Shown: positions 28,027 to 40,400 of the stretch, in pieces | How positions within the stretch are numbered: position 1 is the stretch's first letter | Layout of the letters: each line of letters begins with the position of its first letter | From: Antilocapra americana | Taxonomy: Eukaryota; Chordata; Mammalia; Artiodactyla; Antilocapridae | Direction: 5' to 3' | Length of the DNA stretch: 64,000 nucleotides | Assembly (NCBI GenBank): GCA_007570785.1 | Contig: ML661902.1 | Span: 2,098,373-2,162,372 of the forward strand | Program-made: the position numbers and the translations under genes | The notes under the pieces: generated by a model | Seen by the model: the letters and a program-made list of their open reading frames with translations, nothing else | What the model was told of the DNA's origin: nothing | The model's database searches: none

Positions 28027-28045
28027 GGGCGCGGGCGGGAGGGGG
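28027..28045 (+). promoter_or_regulatory. G-quadruplex-forming motif
   Basis: Four G runs of at least three separated by loops of 3, 1 and 1 nt (28027-29, 33-35, 37-39, 41-45) meet the canonical pattern with short, stabilising loops. Further G runs follow at 28051-28058. It lies on the PRKD1 template strand, 30 bp beyond the edge of the assembly gap. Confidence 0.75.
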
Positions 28046-28420
28046 CGCGAGGGGCGGGCCCTGCGGAGCCGCCAGCCGCGGGCGCCGGAGCCGCGAGAGC
28101 CGCGGCGGCGCGGCCGCAGTGGCCGCGGTGTGCCCGGTGGCCGCCCCCTCCGCCCGAGGTTCCCTGGGCCTGAGCCTGCCCTGGCCCGGGCAGGACTGAG
28201 CGGCAGGGCGTGGGGCCGCCTCCGCGAGCACGGTACGACCCTGCCCTCCCTCTCTTCCCGACCCGGCTCTCTCCGCTGACCCGGCTGCCCAACTGCGGAC
28301 GGAGGGGACGGGGCGCCCTTCCCAAAGCCCGCTGCCGGGGACCGGGAGCTTCACGGGCCCCACAGGCCTCGCCACCTCACCCCAAGGTCCGGGGACGACG
28401 CACTCGTACCCGTGGGGTGG

Positions 28421-29123
28421 CCTGTGCCAAACTCAAGAATGCCAAACCCTGTGGTTCTCCGTGGGGCTTACCTTCGGAAGGAGGATGAAAATAGAGGGTC
28501 CTCGAAACCCACTTACATCCCGGGTCCTTCCAGGAACCCTTGGGTTCGCTGCCAAAGACCGTGGGAAGACATTCCATGGAAATATATTTAACCTGTCTTT
28601 ACTTTTTGTGACACTGACACACCCTGATACCCAACCCCACACATTCCACCGCAGCTCCCAAGGCACCAGACATAAGTCGCTAAACTCAGAATAAGTTCTC
28701 TTTTGAAAGAGAAGGCATTCATTGTCTACATTTTTTAAAAAAGAGGAAGGTCTGATGCAGTCTCTGTCCCTTAGCCTTATTCTTTGTATCTGAAATTTCT
28801 ACCCTGCCAAAGTCCTCAGAAACTGTTCCCTCACTGTAAACTCAGCTTTATATATAGCAGTGATGCTCCATCTAGGTTGGGCACCATCGGCTTTAGTTTT
28901 GATAGTTTCCTGTTGTTGCCTTTGTTGTAGTTTTGGCTGGGGTGGGGAGGTGGGAAGGGTGTTTGGAGATGAATGCTACTCTTCTCCTCCCACCAGGGCA
29001 TGCTTCCCACACTGCATGTGCATAGGGCCTCGACCTTTGAAAGGCCGTGCCACAATGATCTGTTGCCTGTCACCATCTTGGAATACTTAATGGTTTTTTG
29101 TTTATTTGTTTTTTCATTTTTCA
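28421..29123. other. Upstream flank of the CpG island
   Basis: No gene or classified repeat is recognised. The sequence goes from GC-moderate to AT-rich over this span. Confidence 0.55.
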
Positions 29124-29270
29124 GTGTGTTAGTCGCTCAGTCGTGTCCGAATCTTTGCAACCCCATGGACTGTAGCCTGCCAGGCTCCTCTATCCTTGGA
29201 ATTCTCAGATCAAACATAGGTCTCCTGCATTGCAGGCAGGTTCTTTACCACTGCGCCACCAGGGAAGCCC
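29124..29270 (-). mobile_element. Bov-tA SINE, internally deleted
   Basis: The body (GTTAGTCGCTCAGTCGTGTCC) and the tRNA-like head (TTGCAGGCAGGTTCTTTACC ... CCAGGGAAGCCC) are clear. About 55 bp between them, the segment that normally includes GGCAAGAATACTGG, is missing, giving 147 bp in place of about 200. Minus orientation. Confidence 0.9.
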
Positions 29271-29348
29271 GGGGGCCAGGCAAATTAGGTAGCCCGATTT
29301 TCCACTTCCCTAGTCCTTCCACTTATACAGCACAAGCACCACGCATGC

Positions 29349-29351
<3 letters not shown>

Positions 29352-29400
<49 letters not shown>
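29352..29400. repeat. (CA)n microsatellite
   Basis: About 24 uninterrupted CA units lie 80 bp from the head of a Bov-tA SINE. The length makes polymorphism likely. Confidence 0.96.
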
Positions 29401-29403
<3 letters not shown>

Positions 29404-29666
29404 AACTAATAATGTGTGTTTTATTTTGTAGTGTTGCATTGTTTATGTCTTGACCTCTGTTTCTGACCCAGGACGTGACATTTCAAGGTGATTTTCTCTT
29501 CAAGCCTCTTTCCCAGAGTCAGTAATGGAGACCTGAATGTCCTCAAAGACATTGTCGCTCACTGCTCTAGAAACTGAATTTTTTTCTCTCTGGATTTAAT
29601 GGTGTGAGAAGGTCTACATGTGTGTTGGCAGTTTCCCTGTTTACTTACTTAAAAAGTGGTTCACTT

Positions 29667-29722
29667 CATCTATCCTTCCATCCCTCCATCCCTCCATCCC
29701 TCCATCCATCCATCCATCCATC
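29667..29722. repeat. (CCAT)n / (CCATCCCT)n microsatellite
   Basis: Compound tetranucleotide repeat: CCATCCCT units followed by pure CCAT units, directly abutting the tail end of a minus-strand Bov-tA SINE. Confidence 0.93.
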
Positions 29723-29920
29723 ACATGCTCTTGTCATGTCCGAGTCTTTGCGACCCCATGGACTTAGTCTGCCAGGCTCCTCTGCCCGCTGGTTCTCCAG
29801 GCAAGAATACTGGATAAGTAGCCATTTCCTCATCCAAGGGATCTTCCTGATTCGGGGGTTAAACCCACGTCTCCTGCATTGCAGGTGGATTCTTTACCAC
29901 TTTGAGCCATTATGGAAGCA
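29722..29920 (-). mobile_element. Bov-tA SINE
   Basis: Full-length but diverged Bov-tA in reverse: CATGTCCGAGTCTTTGCGAC body, GGCAAGAATACTGG centre and TTGCAGGTGGATTCTTTACC head. Confidence 0.9.
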
Positions 29921-29962
29921 ATTTCCGCAATATACCAGATTCAGCTAAGCTAGGAGAAGCAT

Positions 29963-30172
29963 GGGCTTTCCCAGTGGCTCAGCAGCAAAGAACCTGCCTG
30001 TCAATGCTGGAGATTCACCTTCTATCCCCAGGTCAGGAAGATCCCCTGCAGAAGGAAATGGCAACTCACTCTGGTATTCTTGCCAGGGAAATCCCATGGA
30101 CAGAAGAGCCTGGTGGGCTACAGTCCATAGGGTCTCAAAAGTGTTGGACACAATTTAGTGACTGAACAACAA
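29963..30172 (+). mobile_element. Bov-tA SINE
   Basis: Head GGGCTTTCCCAGTGGCTCAG, body to GTGTTGGACACAATTTAGTG and an ACAACAA tail. It faces the previous SINE head to head across 42 bp of unrelated sequence. Confidence 0.93.
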
Positions 30173-30369
30173 GAGTGGAATTATTCTTAATGCTATGCCT
30201 TTTGGTTCTCTGTTGTGTTTTAATGTCAGAAAATGTATTTCATTTTCTTTTAAAGTCTGAATAAAGTCAATATTCCCACAGTTTCCTACTACCAGAAAAA
30301 AAAAAAAAGTCTGCTGGTCAGTTTACAAGATCTTACAAAAAGCTAGTTTTGCTTGACTTTGAGCCAAAA

Positions 30370-31480
30370 CCTGAATGACAGAAAAGGCCCTTAAGAAGAT
30401 CAGGGGGAATTACGAACTAGGCATAGGAAACAGCTGGTGTAAAGGAACTAACACAAGAATGTCCTTAGCATTTTCAAGGCACAGGAAAAGAGGGGCAAGT
30501 ACCTGTGATGAGGTCAGAGATGTGGTTGAAGCCAGATCACAAAACGTCTTGAAAGCGTATTGTAAAGAGTTTTGATTCTACTCTCCGTGCACTGTCCAAC
30601 CACTGGAAGATTTTAAAGCAAGGAATGATAAGATTTAATTAGCATTTAAAAAAAATCACTCTCTGGCTCTGTGTATACGAGAAAAGAGTCAAAGCAGACT
30701 CCAGGTTGGATTTTAGCAGTTGTCCAGTCTAAAGACATATATGGCTTGGATGACTATGGTCCTTAAGTTCAGATACTAAAAAATGTAAAGATGCAGGATC
30801 TAATATGGAGGCAGAACTGAAGGTCTTAATGATGAATCAGAGGTTTATGGGAAGTAAGAGAACAGTAGAGTTGTGAAAGACTCCTAGATTTCTGAGCAAT
30901 TAACCCAGTGGTGGTGCTGATAACTGATACAGAGAAGACAGGGAGGAAGCAAGTTTGGAGAGAAATAAGATTTCTGCTTTGACTGTGTTGAATTTGAGAT
31001 GCCACTAGGTATTCAACTTAGAAATAACAACTACAGTTGAGTATTTGAGTCTAGAGTTCAGGAAAGAGAGGATGGTCAGAAATACACTTGAAAATCATTA
31101 GTGTGGATTTCAAAGTGCAATTAGAAGAGATCACTAGAGAGGGAGGGCTTAAGGCAGTCATCAGTTATATGAGACAGGAACTTAGATGTCCTACATAGGA
31201 AGAAAGCTGTGGAACAGTAACTTGTTTCCTACACTCTGATTTCTCAATAGTTTGAAGGATGTTGGAAGTAATTGAGAAGAAAAACAGGGGCAGGGGAGAG
31301 AATTCTAAGGAATTTTAATTCTGGAGAATTAGAATCACTTTTAGGAAGCTGGTAAATTACTGAATGCAAGAGAATGAAAAAAAGAGAAACAAGAAGAAAA
31401 AGAGTCTCAGAACCACTGGAGATCCCACATAACAGGCAGAAAATTCCCATGGAGTTGGTCATTGCAATTTCTATAGCAGG
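30370..31480 (+). repeat. Ancient mammalian interspersed repeat (family not named)
   Basis: Purine-rich sequence with phrases seen in a widespread old mammalian repeat: TTTTAAAGCAAGGAATGATAAG (30611), ATCACTCTCTGGCTCTG, GTTGAATTTGAGATGCC (30987) and GAGTCTAGAGTTCAGG (31047). A second fragment, matching the family's downstream part, is at 53990-54270. I cannot give the family name with confidence. All frames are closed. Confidence 0.5.
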
Positions 31481-33645
31481 CACCTGAGATCTGACAGTTT
31501 GCCAGCCGCTCCCCATTTTTGCTGAATGACAAGAGAATGAACAATAGCTAATATTTGAAAGAAACCTGATGTGCATCTCTGGTGACTGTGAAATTATAAA
31601 CAGAAAACTTCAAGAGTTTGAAAAAATTCAGTAGCTTTAATCTCTTCTGGGTATTTGAACTTTGGGAAAGTAAAAAAGTACGTAGAGAATGAATAGCTAT
31701 TTATATAAAATATATTCACAAATTTTAGATTTCATTTTTTGAATCATGGCTAACATTCCTGGAATAACAGACTTCTGGCAATGACAGGGAATACCATTTT
31801 AGAAAGTAGAATCACTACCCATATTAGAAAGCAGGTTCAAGACTCGTAAACTGACTTAAGTGTGCAGAAGTATGTGGAGGTACTTACAAGGATTTCCAAA
31901 AATGAATGTTTTTCCTTTACAGTGGTATTCAAAAGAGGGCTGGATGTTGAAATAATCTGAGAAATAAGTACATACATTTTATTTTTCTTTATAGCTTATA
32001 AATTAACTTAGTGTTTAAATTCTCAATATAAATAAGCCTTTGAAGGCACTGGGAAGTCCTACAATTTTTTTTTTTTTTTGACTACACTAAGCTACTTTAT
32101 TGTCATGTGAAAACTTGATATCACCAGCTATCCCACCAGTTATTGTAGAATCCTGCTTTCCCACAACAGTTCTACTGTCAATAAGGCATGACTACTCTTC
32201 CATTGCATAAACCATGGTCAGAAGCACTGGGGAAAGAAGCAATGAGAGGCACACTATCTTTCCTTAGAAGTAACTATGATTCTCACAAAAGTTTTATTTC
32301 ATTTAACGCACTACTTTGCCAACAATTTTTATCTCAGAACCCCAATCATGCATTGTTGTTGATGATGATGATGTTTTTTATCACACTATATATCTTAACA
32401 TTTCACATAGTGAGGGTCCCACAGAACACACTTTGGGAAATGGAATACTGATCAACAAATGTAAAAGAATTTCAGTTAAATTTTGAAGGTAAAGAAAATT
32501 GCTCAGAATTAAAAGCAGATATTTTGAGGAACACCACGAGTGGCAAAAACAGATGCATATTGAGTGTCCAGCAGTTCACAATCTGTAATCAGAAAGAGGA
32601 TTTGAAATGTTGTCAGTTTGAAATTACAATATACCTTGTCCAGATGAAACAGACAGTGGAGAAAGAAAAATGAGTAAGAAACATAATGTAATTCTATGGC
32701 TGAAAGGATCCTATCTATCCCCAATTACAATCATTTTACAGCCTAAAAAACTGAAGAGCAGAGAAATTATATACTAATGTGGAAAACGGAAATTTGAAAG
32801 AGAAAGTATGGTCCCAGAAAGGCCTCCTTTTTACACAACTGATCATTAGAAGCTGTAAGCATGAGGATAATGGATGGATAAATGGACGATAGATGATTAA
32901 TGTATACGATAACTATTTTATATTGTTTGTCTCCTTACAAGATTTCATAAATGATATTGTGTAAGATCAAGTTAAATAAAGTTAATGACACAAAACTGGC
33001 ACAACAGAAAAATAATGTCCTAATGAAGATATCAACCATACAATTATCTGCCAAAGTATTGTTCTGCTAAAGCCTGAGCTTGTGACAAAATGTTGCCTTG
33101 TCTTGTTGATAATTTTGTGGCAAATAAAACCAAGAAGTAAAACTTACTTATTATTTAAGAAAGCAAATTTCAAAAATTCAAAGAAAAAACAAATATGATA
33201 CTAGAGTCAGAGATTCTCAAAAGGACAAGAGGCCTATAAAATCACAAATGATCCAGATGAGGAATAAATTCACACACCAGTATGACTACACTTTAAGTTT
33301 TGAATGAGTATATATCTGCAAAGAGAATGAATGAAAATAGACATAAGCTATGTATTAGAAAGAGTAAGTAAAAATAAAGGTTATTTTAAGCTAAAAACAA
33401 CATGTACTAGCAATGTGTGAGATTGCCAAGTTTTTTAAACATTCTCTCCCCCAAAAATTAACTCATAGGCAATAACTAAATTTTTTAATTTAATTTTTGC
33501 TTACGTGAGGTTAAACATTTTAATGTGTTCATAGATCACATGTATATCTTCTTCTTAAATATTATATTCTGAGTTCCTCATACATTTTTAAATTGGAATA
33601 TTTCCTGCTATTAATGAATAAGAGATTGTCGTATATAAGGAATGC
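31481..33645. other. Anonymous upstream sequence
   Basis: No gene recognised. It contains the candidate retrocopy end at 32065-32220 and a compound (GTT)n(GAT)n run near 32353-32374. Confidence 0.55.
32065..32220 (-). pseudogene. Possible 3' end of a processed retrocopy
   Basis: On the minus strand an AATAAA (32096-32101) lies 16 nt before a 15-A tract (32065-32079), the arrangement of a polyadenylated mRNA copied into DNA. No matching target-site duplication was found, and I cannot identify a parent transcript or any coding part. It may simply be a chance A-tract. Confidence 0.35.
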
Positions 33646-33903
33646 CATTCCTCTGTTATGCCTGCTAAGTCGATTTAGTCATGTCTGACTCTTTGCGACC
33701 CCATGGGCTGTAGCCCACCAGGCTCCTCTGTCCATGGGATTCTCCAGGCAAGAGTACTGGAGTGGATTGCCATGCCCTCCTCCTGGGCAGCTTCCCAAGC
33801 CAGGGATCAGATCGAATCAAACCCATGTCTCCTACATCTCCTGCACTGGTAGGCTGGTTCTTTACCACTAGTGCCTCCTAGGCAGATAGCTTCCTTTGTT
33901 ATA
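33646..33903 (-). mobile_element. Bov-tA SINE with imperfect target-site duplication
   Basis: Reverse-oriented Bov-tA (33661-33888) with an expanded head region (an extra CTCCTACATCTCCTGCA). Flanks TTCCTCTGTTATG and TTCCTTTGTTATA form a diverged duplication of about 13 bp. Confidence 0.9.
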
Positions 33904-35860
33904 CATAAAGGCAAATGCTTTTTGTCACTCATCTTTTAATTTTTCATGGGGTTGTATCTTTCAAGCTGCTTTATAAATGTTTTTTCTTTTTCTGCCTTTG
34001 TGTATATTGCTTAGAAAGGCTCTCTCTAATCTGAGATCAGAAAAATATTCATCTATAGTTTTTATTTTCCATTATTACTCTATAATTTTGCTCTATAAGA
34101 AATTTAATCAATCTGGAAGCTATCTGAGTACATGTACTGATTTCTAGACCTATTTTTTCTAAAATATCAATTGTCTCAGCTATTACAGGGCATTTTTATT
34201 TGTTCTTATATTCATCAGTGGGCTAAAACAAATAGATCCAGTTTCCAGGATTTAGCTTCAAGTTTTTAATTTTTTTATCTATATCTCTCTGTTTAAAGTC
34301 ATGAATGAACTGAAAAATTTTTTTGTCCAAAATGTTGAATGTTTTATATCTTGCACATGTGCAAAATACCTGCGTTTACAAATATTTCTATTTAAATCTA
34401 TGTTCTTTTGCTAGAGTTGATTCCCTAAACATCATTCCTTCCTGGACAGTAATAACTTTGACTCTGCTATTCTAATGAGAACTAAAATCCACTGGCTCCA
34501 AGGTATTACAAAATTTGCTCAAGTCTCCTGTAGAAAACAGTGAAACACTTTTTCCTTGGACTTCAGTATACTCAGAAGGCTATTGCTTACAGTTGCCAAC
34601 TCTAATTGTGCACATCAGCTTTCATCACGTCGATCCAACAGTCAAATTCAGAAACCATTAGTAGCAGCATTTTTAAAAAAAAATAAAGATGCAATTCTTC
34701 TAATCTTATTTTTCAAGACCCATTGGTTCTAGGGATACAAACTCTTCCTCCATTCTTACTAGATCTTACAGGTGTTCATAGCCAAATATTTTATAACTCT
34801 TTGTAACGTACTCTGTTTAGTACGTGTTATTTTGTGAGACTTTACATGCTATTATTCAGTATTTTTTATAAAGCACTGACTAAATCCTGAAAAACTAATA
34901 AGAAAGAGTAAAGGAGGTACAATTAATCCAAAGTTGCTGTTTGGGTTCCTTCCTGGAAAAAAATATTTTTTGAGCTGAAATTTCTTGTGTGTGGTTTCTA
35001 ATGCTTTATTTGGAAAATAAACTTTTTAAGGGAAAGAATTTGGCAGATTTTTTTCTTCATGACATAACCAGGAAAAATAGTTTTAATAGTTTGAGAAAAA
35101 AAATAATTTGCTTTTCTTGGCTTAGAAAAATTTTAAATGACTTTATTTCTAAAATTCATTTATTATTATAAAGTTCATATCCACTAGGATAAAAGCCTGC
35201 ATAATTTTAATTAGGTCATTTATATGCAATTAAAGCTACATTTTATTATTTCCTATCCTCAAGCATAACATCATAAAAAATCATATTATTACAACTACAT
35301 AATTTACTATTTTCACATACTTACCCATACTTTACTATTTTTAAACTGAATTTACACATTTGATCTCACATATAATTGAAGTAGAAATCTCTACCTCATA
35401 CAGCTCAAACTAGAATATTTACTTCTTGAATTAAATATTTTATATTTAAATTCTATATATATATAAATGTTTTATATGATTTTATATATTTTTATAAGTA
35501 TATTTTGTTTTGTTCAATAAGTTTGTCATCCAGGCTAAAGAAAATTGTAGTTCTCATAAACTGAAAAATATCATTATGTTTTTGAATTGTTTCAGAATAT
35601 ATTCAAGAAAAGAATTATGTACTTACTCTTTTAGGTAAATGAAGAGCATCCTAGAATGCCTTAACTTACACTTTGCTGCCCTGGTTGAATGCCAAAGTCA
35701 ACAAGTAGAGACAATGAGATGTGAATGCTTGTTGGTTTGTCCATGTCACAGCAGTCCTATCTCTTCTCTTTAATTTATTAATACATATTCAACTATATCT
35801 AACCTTGCAAGTTGAAGTTTTTAAAAAATTAGTTACTGAAATAAATTTTACTTGCTTAAG
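33904..35860. other. AT-rich upstream sequence
   Basis: No gene or classified repeat seen; strongly AT-rich, especially 35200-35520. Confidence 0.55.
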
Positions 35861-36075
35861 AGCTTCCCTGGTGGTTCAGGCAGTAAAGAATCTGCCTGCA
35901 GTGCAGGAGATCCAAGTTTCCTCCCTGGGTCAGGAAGGCACCCTGGAGGAGAAAATGGCAATCCACTCCAGTATTCCTGCCTGGAGAATTCCATGGGCAG
36001 AGAAGGCTGGTGGGCTACAATCTATGGGGTCGCAAAGAGTCAGAAACAACTGAGTAACTAACACTTTCACTTTCT
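35861..36075 (+). mobile_element. Bov-tA SINE
   Basis: Head AGCTTCCCTGGTGGTTCAGG, centre CACTCCAGTATTCCTGCC, end GTCGCAAAGAGTCAGAAAC, and a short pyrimidine-rich tail (CACTTTCACTTTC). Confidence 0.93.
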
Positions 36076-36299
36076 TTAGAGAAATAGAAAGATTTAAGTC
36101 TCCTTTGAGGAAGATTCATTTTAACATTTATTTCTTTAACCAATATTTTATTTGTGTTTATATACAATTTTAAATATTTCATAATGGAATGATAAATGGA
36201 TTTACATGGTGCTAACTTGTGACATACCTGCATCTTTTCAAAAAGAACAATAAGCCATTTTAATCATTAGAAACGTTTATATTAAAGTAGTGCAAGTAC

Positions 36300-36518
36300 G
36301 GGGTTTCCCTGGTTAGCTCATCAGTAAAGAATCTGCTTGCAATGTAGGAGATACAAGAGACACAGGTTTTCGCTCTGGATAGGGAAGATCCTCTGGAGGA
36401 GAAAATGGCAACCCACTCCAGTATTCTTGCCAGGAAAATCCCATGGACAGAGGAGCCTTGTGGGCTACAGTCCATGGAATCACAAAGACTTGGACATGAC
36501 TGAGCAACTGAGCACTCA
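36300..36518 (+). mobile_element. Bov-tA SINE
   Basis: Head GGGGTTTCCCTGGTTAGCTC, centre CACTCCAGTATTCTTGCC, end GACATGACTGAGCAACTGAG. A short AGTGCAA occurs on both sides and may be a target-site duplication. Confidence 0.92.
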
Positions 36519-38658
36519 GTGCAAAAATCTCAACTAATATCCATGATTTCTGCTGAAGCATTTAGCCCTCACCCTCCTCGAAGTCACTACAAAAGAAGGA
36601 AAGTAATGTATTTTCTAATCCTTACTGTCTGATTTTAAACAAAAATCTTATCACGTGTTCATATTACATAAGACATAGAAAAACACTTGATTTAGAATCT
36701 GAGCTTCAAGGGCAAGACTCTTGTTTTACCTACTCTTCTATCCCTTAGCACCCAAACATAGCAAATATTTGTTATTGTGCTTTTTTTTGAATAAAACTGT
36801 TCAACTACAATCAGAAGATTAGAAATTGTGCAAATTTTTTTCAAGATAATAGTCTTTTATACCCACTTTGCTTAAAAGCTCAAGTCACAGAAACTGACTC
36901 TACATCAAACAGACATTTCTTCATGGCACTCATGAGATAATGAGATTCAGATAAATTCTATTCTTGTGATCTAGTCTTAGTTAGCTCCCCTGGCCTGATA
37001 TGCTTATAGCATTTTCTCAGGGCTATTACTCTAGCATCTACCACATTATAAGGATTTTAACTTGTATCTTATACCTGTGGGTATTTCCAGAACCAATTAT
37101 TAAAACTAATACAGAATAAATGCTGATACTTGGTAACAGTTTAATAATTGTTTATTGAAGGAATCAATGACTTGAGTTTGAAATAGCTCAAAATAAATAA
37201 AATGAATTGCATAATCTAATGACCTAGCATCTCCCCAAATCAACTACTTCAGCTGTGCTTCTAATGTGGAATAACATGCATTGTTTTTTGGAGAATATAA
37301 AAGCAATATGTGCTAATTTAGAAAGTTTGGAAAGAAGAAAAATCTAAATAAAAATAATCTATCAGCTACTAACTCAGTTAATGTTAACCTTCTATTTCTC
37401 CTATGTGAGTATGTATATAAAATAATATTAAAAGTAGTTGTTTGTTAATCTGATTTCAAATTTAATATACCAAAATATTTTTCTGAAGTCATTAAATTTC
37501 TTCAGAAACATCATTTGGGATAGCTGCAGAGTATTCTAGAATAAGTTTTGTGAGTTGCTATTGTGACATTTACTTTATTCTTGTTTTTCCTAGGACAGTT
37601 TTAAAAATGTGAATAATAGCACTATTACTTGGGCAAGAAAGATATTCACAAATTGAATACCTGCAGGAAAATGTATAAATAAGATTAATAAATTGTGGGA
37701 GGTATTGGCTCTGTTAACAAGGATTACATCTATAAGCTTTTAAAATAGAATCATTTAAAAATGCACAAAATTTCAAAGAATTCATAATGGTGAAATATAT
37801 TAAGCTGACATAAAATCTGAAAAACCATTTCTTTAAAATTAGCAAGACACTTGGTAGGTTTTTAAATTGAATATTCAAATCAAATTTGACACCTCAGGAG
37901 AACATCAGTTCTGCTGTCAAAAATCAAAACAGTGATGTATGCTATATTTAGAAAGTAAGCGATAGAATATATATTTTTTACTGTATTTTATTATGACAGA
38001 ATTTAATTAACTTCATGATATATCATTGACAAGTGAAATTGTAAAGTATTTGCTTTGCTACTTTCTAACCATACTTTTTGTTAATTGGCTAGAAATATAA
38101 GTGCCAATCTAATTTTCTTAATGCTAAAGTATAGTGCTTTTAAAATTATAAGCATATGATTCAAAAGCTGATGGAATAAATGATGTTTAAAATTGATTTT
38201 TTAAACCTAGTAAAACTGTTTTATTTTTAAATTTCTATTTTAACAAACCAATCCCATTTTCAAGATAAAAAAATCATGGATTATTGGGTAATGATAAAAT
38301 TGGTTAAATAATCTAGTTTTTAGTTAAAACAATAATTAAGCAACATTATTCTATTGGACCTATAAAATTTGCTTCCTCATCCCCAAATTATGTCAGTACA
38401 GTATCTCTAACTGACCTATGTTCTTAGTAACTCTTAAACTGCATGTTTGTGGGGCACTTTGACAATCTGCAGCCTTGAAACAATCTGAGGAAAGCTAGCT
38501 TCTTTGGAATAAACATGTCACATACACAGACTCATGCACATACATTCCACTGTATTGCATTAGCAAAACTAAAACTATGGTCATTACAAAATAATCCTCT
38601 GGGCTAATCTCAAAATCTGAAAGAATTTACTTTTTCATGGCAGAATGGTGACTGTAGT
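36519..38658. other. AT-rich upstream sequence
   Basis: No gene recognised. A weak L2-like 3' end may lie near 36705-36800 (CTTCAAGGGCAAGACTCTTG ... AATAAAACTG). Confidence 0.5.
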
Positions 38659-39002
38659 TGTTATGGGGTGAATTGTGTCCCATTAAAATCCCTATATTAA
38701 AGGTCTAACCCCCAGGACCTCAGGATGTGGTTGCATTTAGAGGCAGGGCCTCACAGTTAAAAGTTAAGCCTTAAAGGAAGCCTCTAATCCAGTCAGACTG
38801 GAGTCCTAACAAGAGTCCTAAATAGAAAGATCTACAGAGCATTCATTCATGCCCAGAGCTACCACCATATGAAGTGGTAGCAAGAGAATAGCCGTCTAGC
38901 TCCATAAGTGTGAGAAAATAAATTTATATTGCTTAAGCCATCCAGTCTACAGTATTACGCTATGCTATGCTATGCTATGCTAGCCCTAGCAAACTAATAC
39001 AC
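38659..39002 (+). mobile_element. MLT1-type (MaLR) LTR
   Basis: Starts TGTTATGGGGTGAATTGTGT and ends CCCTAGCAAACTAATACAC, with CTAACCCCCAGGACCTCAG and GTGAGAAAATAAATTTATAT between. This is the MLT1 LTR plan. Near the right end an expanded (GCTAT)n tract (about 38958-38982) replaces part of the consensus. Confidence 0.78.
38958..38982. repeat. (GCTAT)n pentanucleotide repeat
   Basis: About five copies of GCTAT inside the 3' end of the MLT1 LTR, where the consensus has a related TTGTTATGGCAG-like sequence. It probably arose by slippage from that seed. Confidence 0.85.
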
Positions 39003-39374
39003 TCACATATAATATGTTAGGATAGAATGAATATATTTCATGTATACATACAGAGCCAAAAAACAAACGTCTCTTTTCTTGGACCACTAGACACACAATA
39101 CAATAGCCTCTCTTTCTGATGTTTGACCTTTTTAGTTTCATCAGAAAAGTGTGGGAGGGAAGCATGTTACTGAAAAATGTCAAGGAAAAATATGAAATTA
39201 CTTTATAAGATAATATAACCCTGAACTTAACAATTCACAGATAATTAGGATAATAGACTCTTTATTTTTTCTCTTTTTTTAGTTGAATGAGAGACTCTTT
39301 AAATTCTACAGTGCTTAACAATTTTCAAAGGTTTCACACACATGATTTAATGCAATCCCATAATAACTCTCTTT

Positions 39375-40400
39375 TCCCCTACCTCCATATTGCCCCTCTT
39401 CCATTGCTCTCCCCATTGGTAATTCCAGTTTGTTCTCTGTATCTATGAATCTGCTTCTTCTTTTTTTTTTTCTTATTCACTAGCTTGTATTTTTTAGATA
39501 CCACATCTAAGTGATATAATACAGTAGCTCTCTTCCTCCAGGTCCATCCATGGTGCTGCAAATAGCAGAATTTCATTCTTTGTATCACTGAGTAGAATTC
39601 CATTATATATATTCCACTCCATACCACATCTTCTCTATCCATTCATCTGTCAATGAATGCTTAGGTTGATTTCACACCAAGGTAATAGTAAATAATGCTG
39701 CTAGGAACTCTTGGGTGCATGGATCCTTTTGAATTAGTGGGATTTCCCCCCCCCACACACATACTCACCAAGGAGTGGAATTACTGGGTCATATGGTAGC
39801 TCCATTTTTAGGTTTTTGAAAACTCTCCATACTGCTTTCCACAGTGGCTGCACCAATTTATATTTCTACCAGTAGTATATGGGACTTCCCAGGTGGTGCT
39901 ACTTGTAAATAACCCATCTGCCAATGCAGAAGACATAAGAGATGCAGGTTCGATCCCTGGCTTGGGGAGATTCCCTGGAAGAGAGCATGGCAACCTACTC
40001 CAGTATTCTTGACTGGAGAATCCCATGGACAGGAGAGTCTGGCGGGCTGCAGTTCATGGGGCTGTGAAGAGTTGGGTACAACTGAAGCTACTGAGCACAG
40101 GTGCACAACAGTGTACCAGAGGGTTCCCTTTGCTTTACATCCTTGCCAACATTTGTCATTTGTGTTTTTTTGGTGATTGCCATTTTGACCAGTGTGAGGT
40201 TTTGATTTGCACTTCCCTGATGATTAGCAATGCTGAGTTCATGTGGCTTTTGGCCACCAGCATTTCCTCTTTGGAAAAATGTCTATTCAGTTCTTCTGTC
40301 CACTGTAAATCAGCTTGTTTAATTTTTTGATGTTAAGTTGTATGAGATGTTTATATATGTTGGATATTAATCCCTTATCAATCATATAATTTGCAAATAT
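39375..40400 (-). mobile_element. Older L1 (L1MA-like) 3' part of a twin-primed insertion
   Basis: The minus strand carries the L1 3' UTR and the ORF2 C-terminus. On the plus strand this reads, for example, CCATTCATCTGTCAATGAAT, GGAATTACTGGGTCATATGG and TTGATTTGCACTTCCCTGAT. The 5'-most ORF2 position is the FANYMIDKGL-equivalent at about 40400. The precise 3' end is uncertain (39264 to 39390). A Bov-tA SINE interrupts it at 39881-40105. Confidence 0.88.
39881..40105 (+). mobile_element. Bov-tA SINE inside L1
   Basis: Head GGGACTTCCCAGGTGGTGCT, B-box region GGTTCGATCCCTGG and end GAGTTGGGTACAACTGAAGC. It splits the L1 where the uninterrupted consensus reads CCAACAGTGTACCAG, so CAGTAGTATA on the left and CAACAGTGTA on the right are a probable diverged duplication. 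Confidence 0.92.

Noticed and set aside
28210..28488. Possible first exon of a divergent plus-strand gene
   Set aside because: The frame is a composition effect of the CpG island. There is no recognised protein, and a downstream splice structure cannot be shown.
29963..30172. tRNA genes suggested by A/B-box-like heads of several SINEs
   Set aside because: The heads belong to Bov-tA and CHR SINEs with attached bodies and tails and cannot fold as intact tRNAs.
38659..39002. Endogenous retrovirus locus
   Set aside because: Only solitary MLT1-type LTRs are seen here and at 14909 and 60081; no gag, pol or env sequence accompanies any of them.
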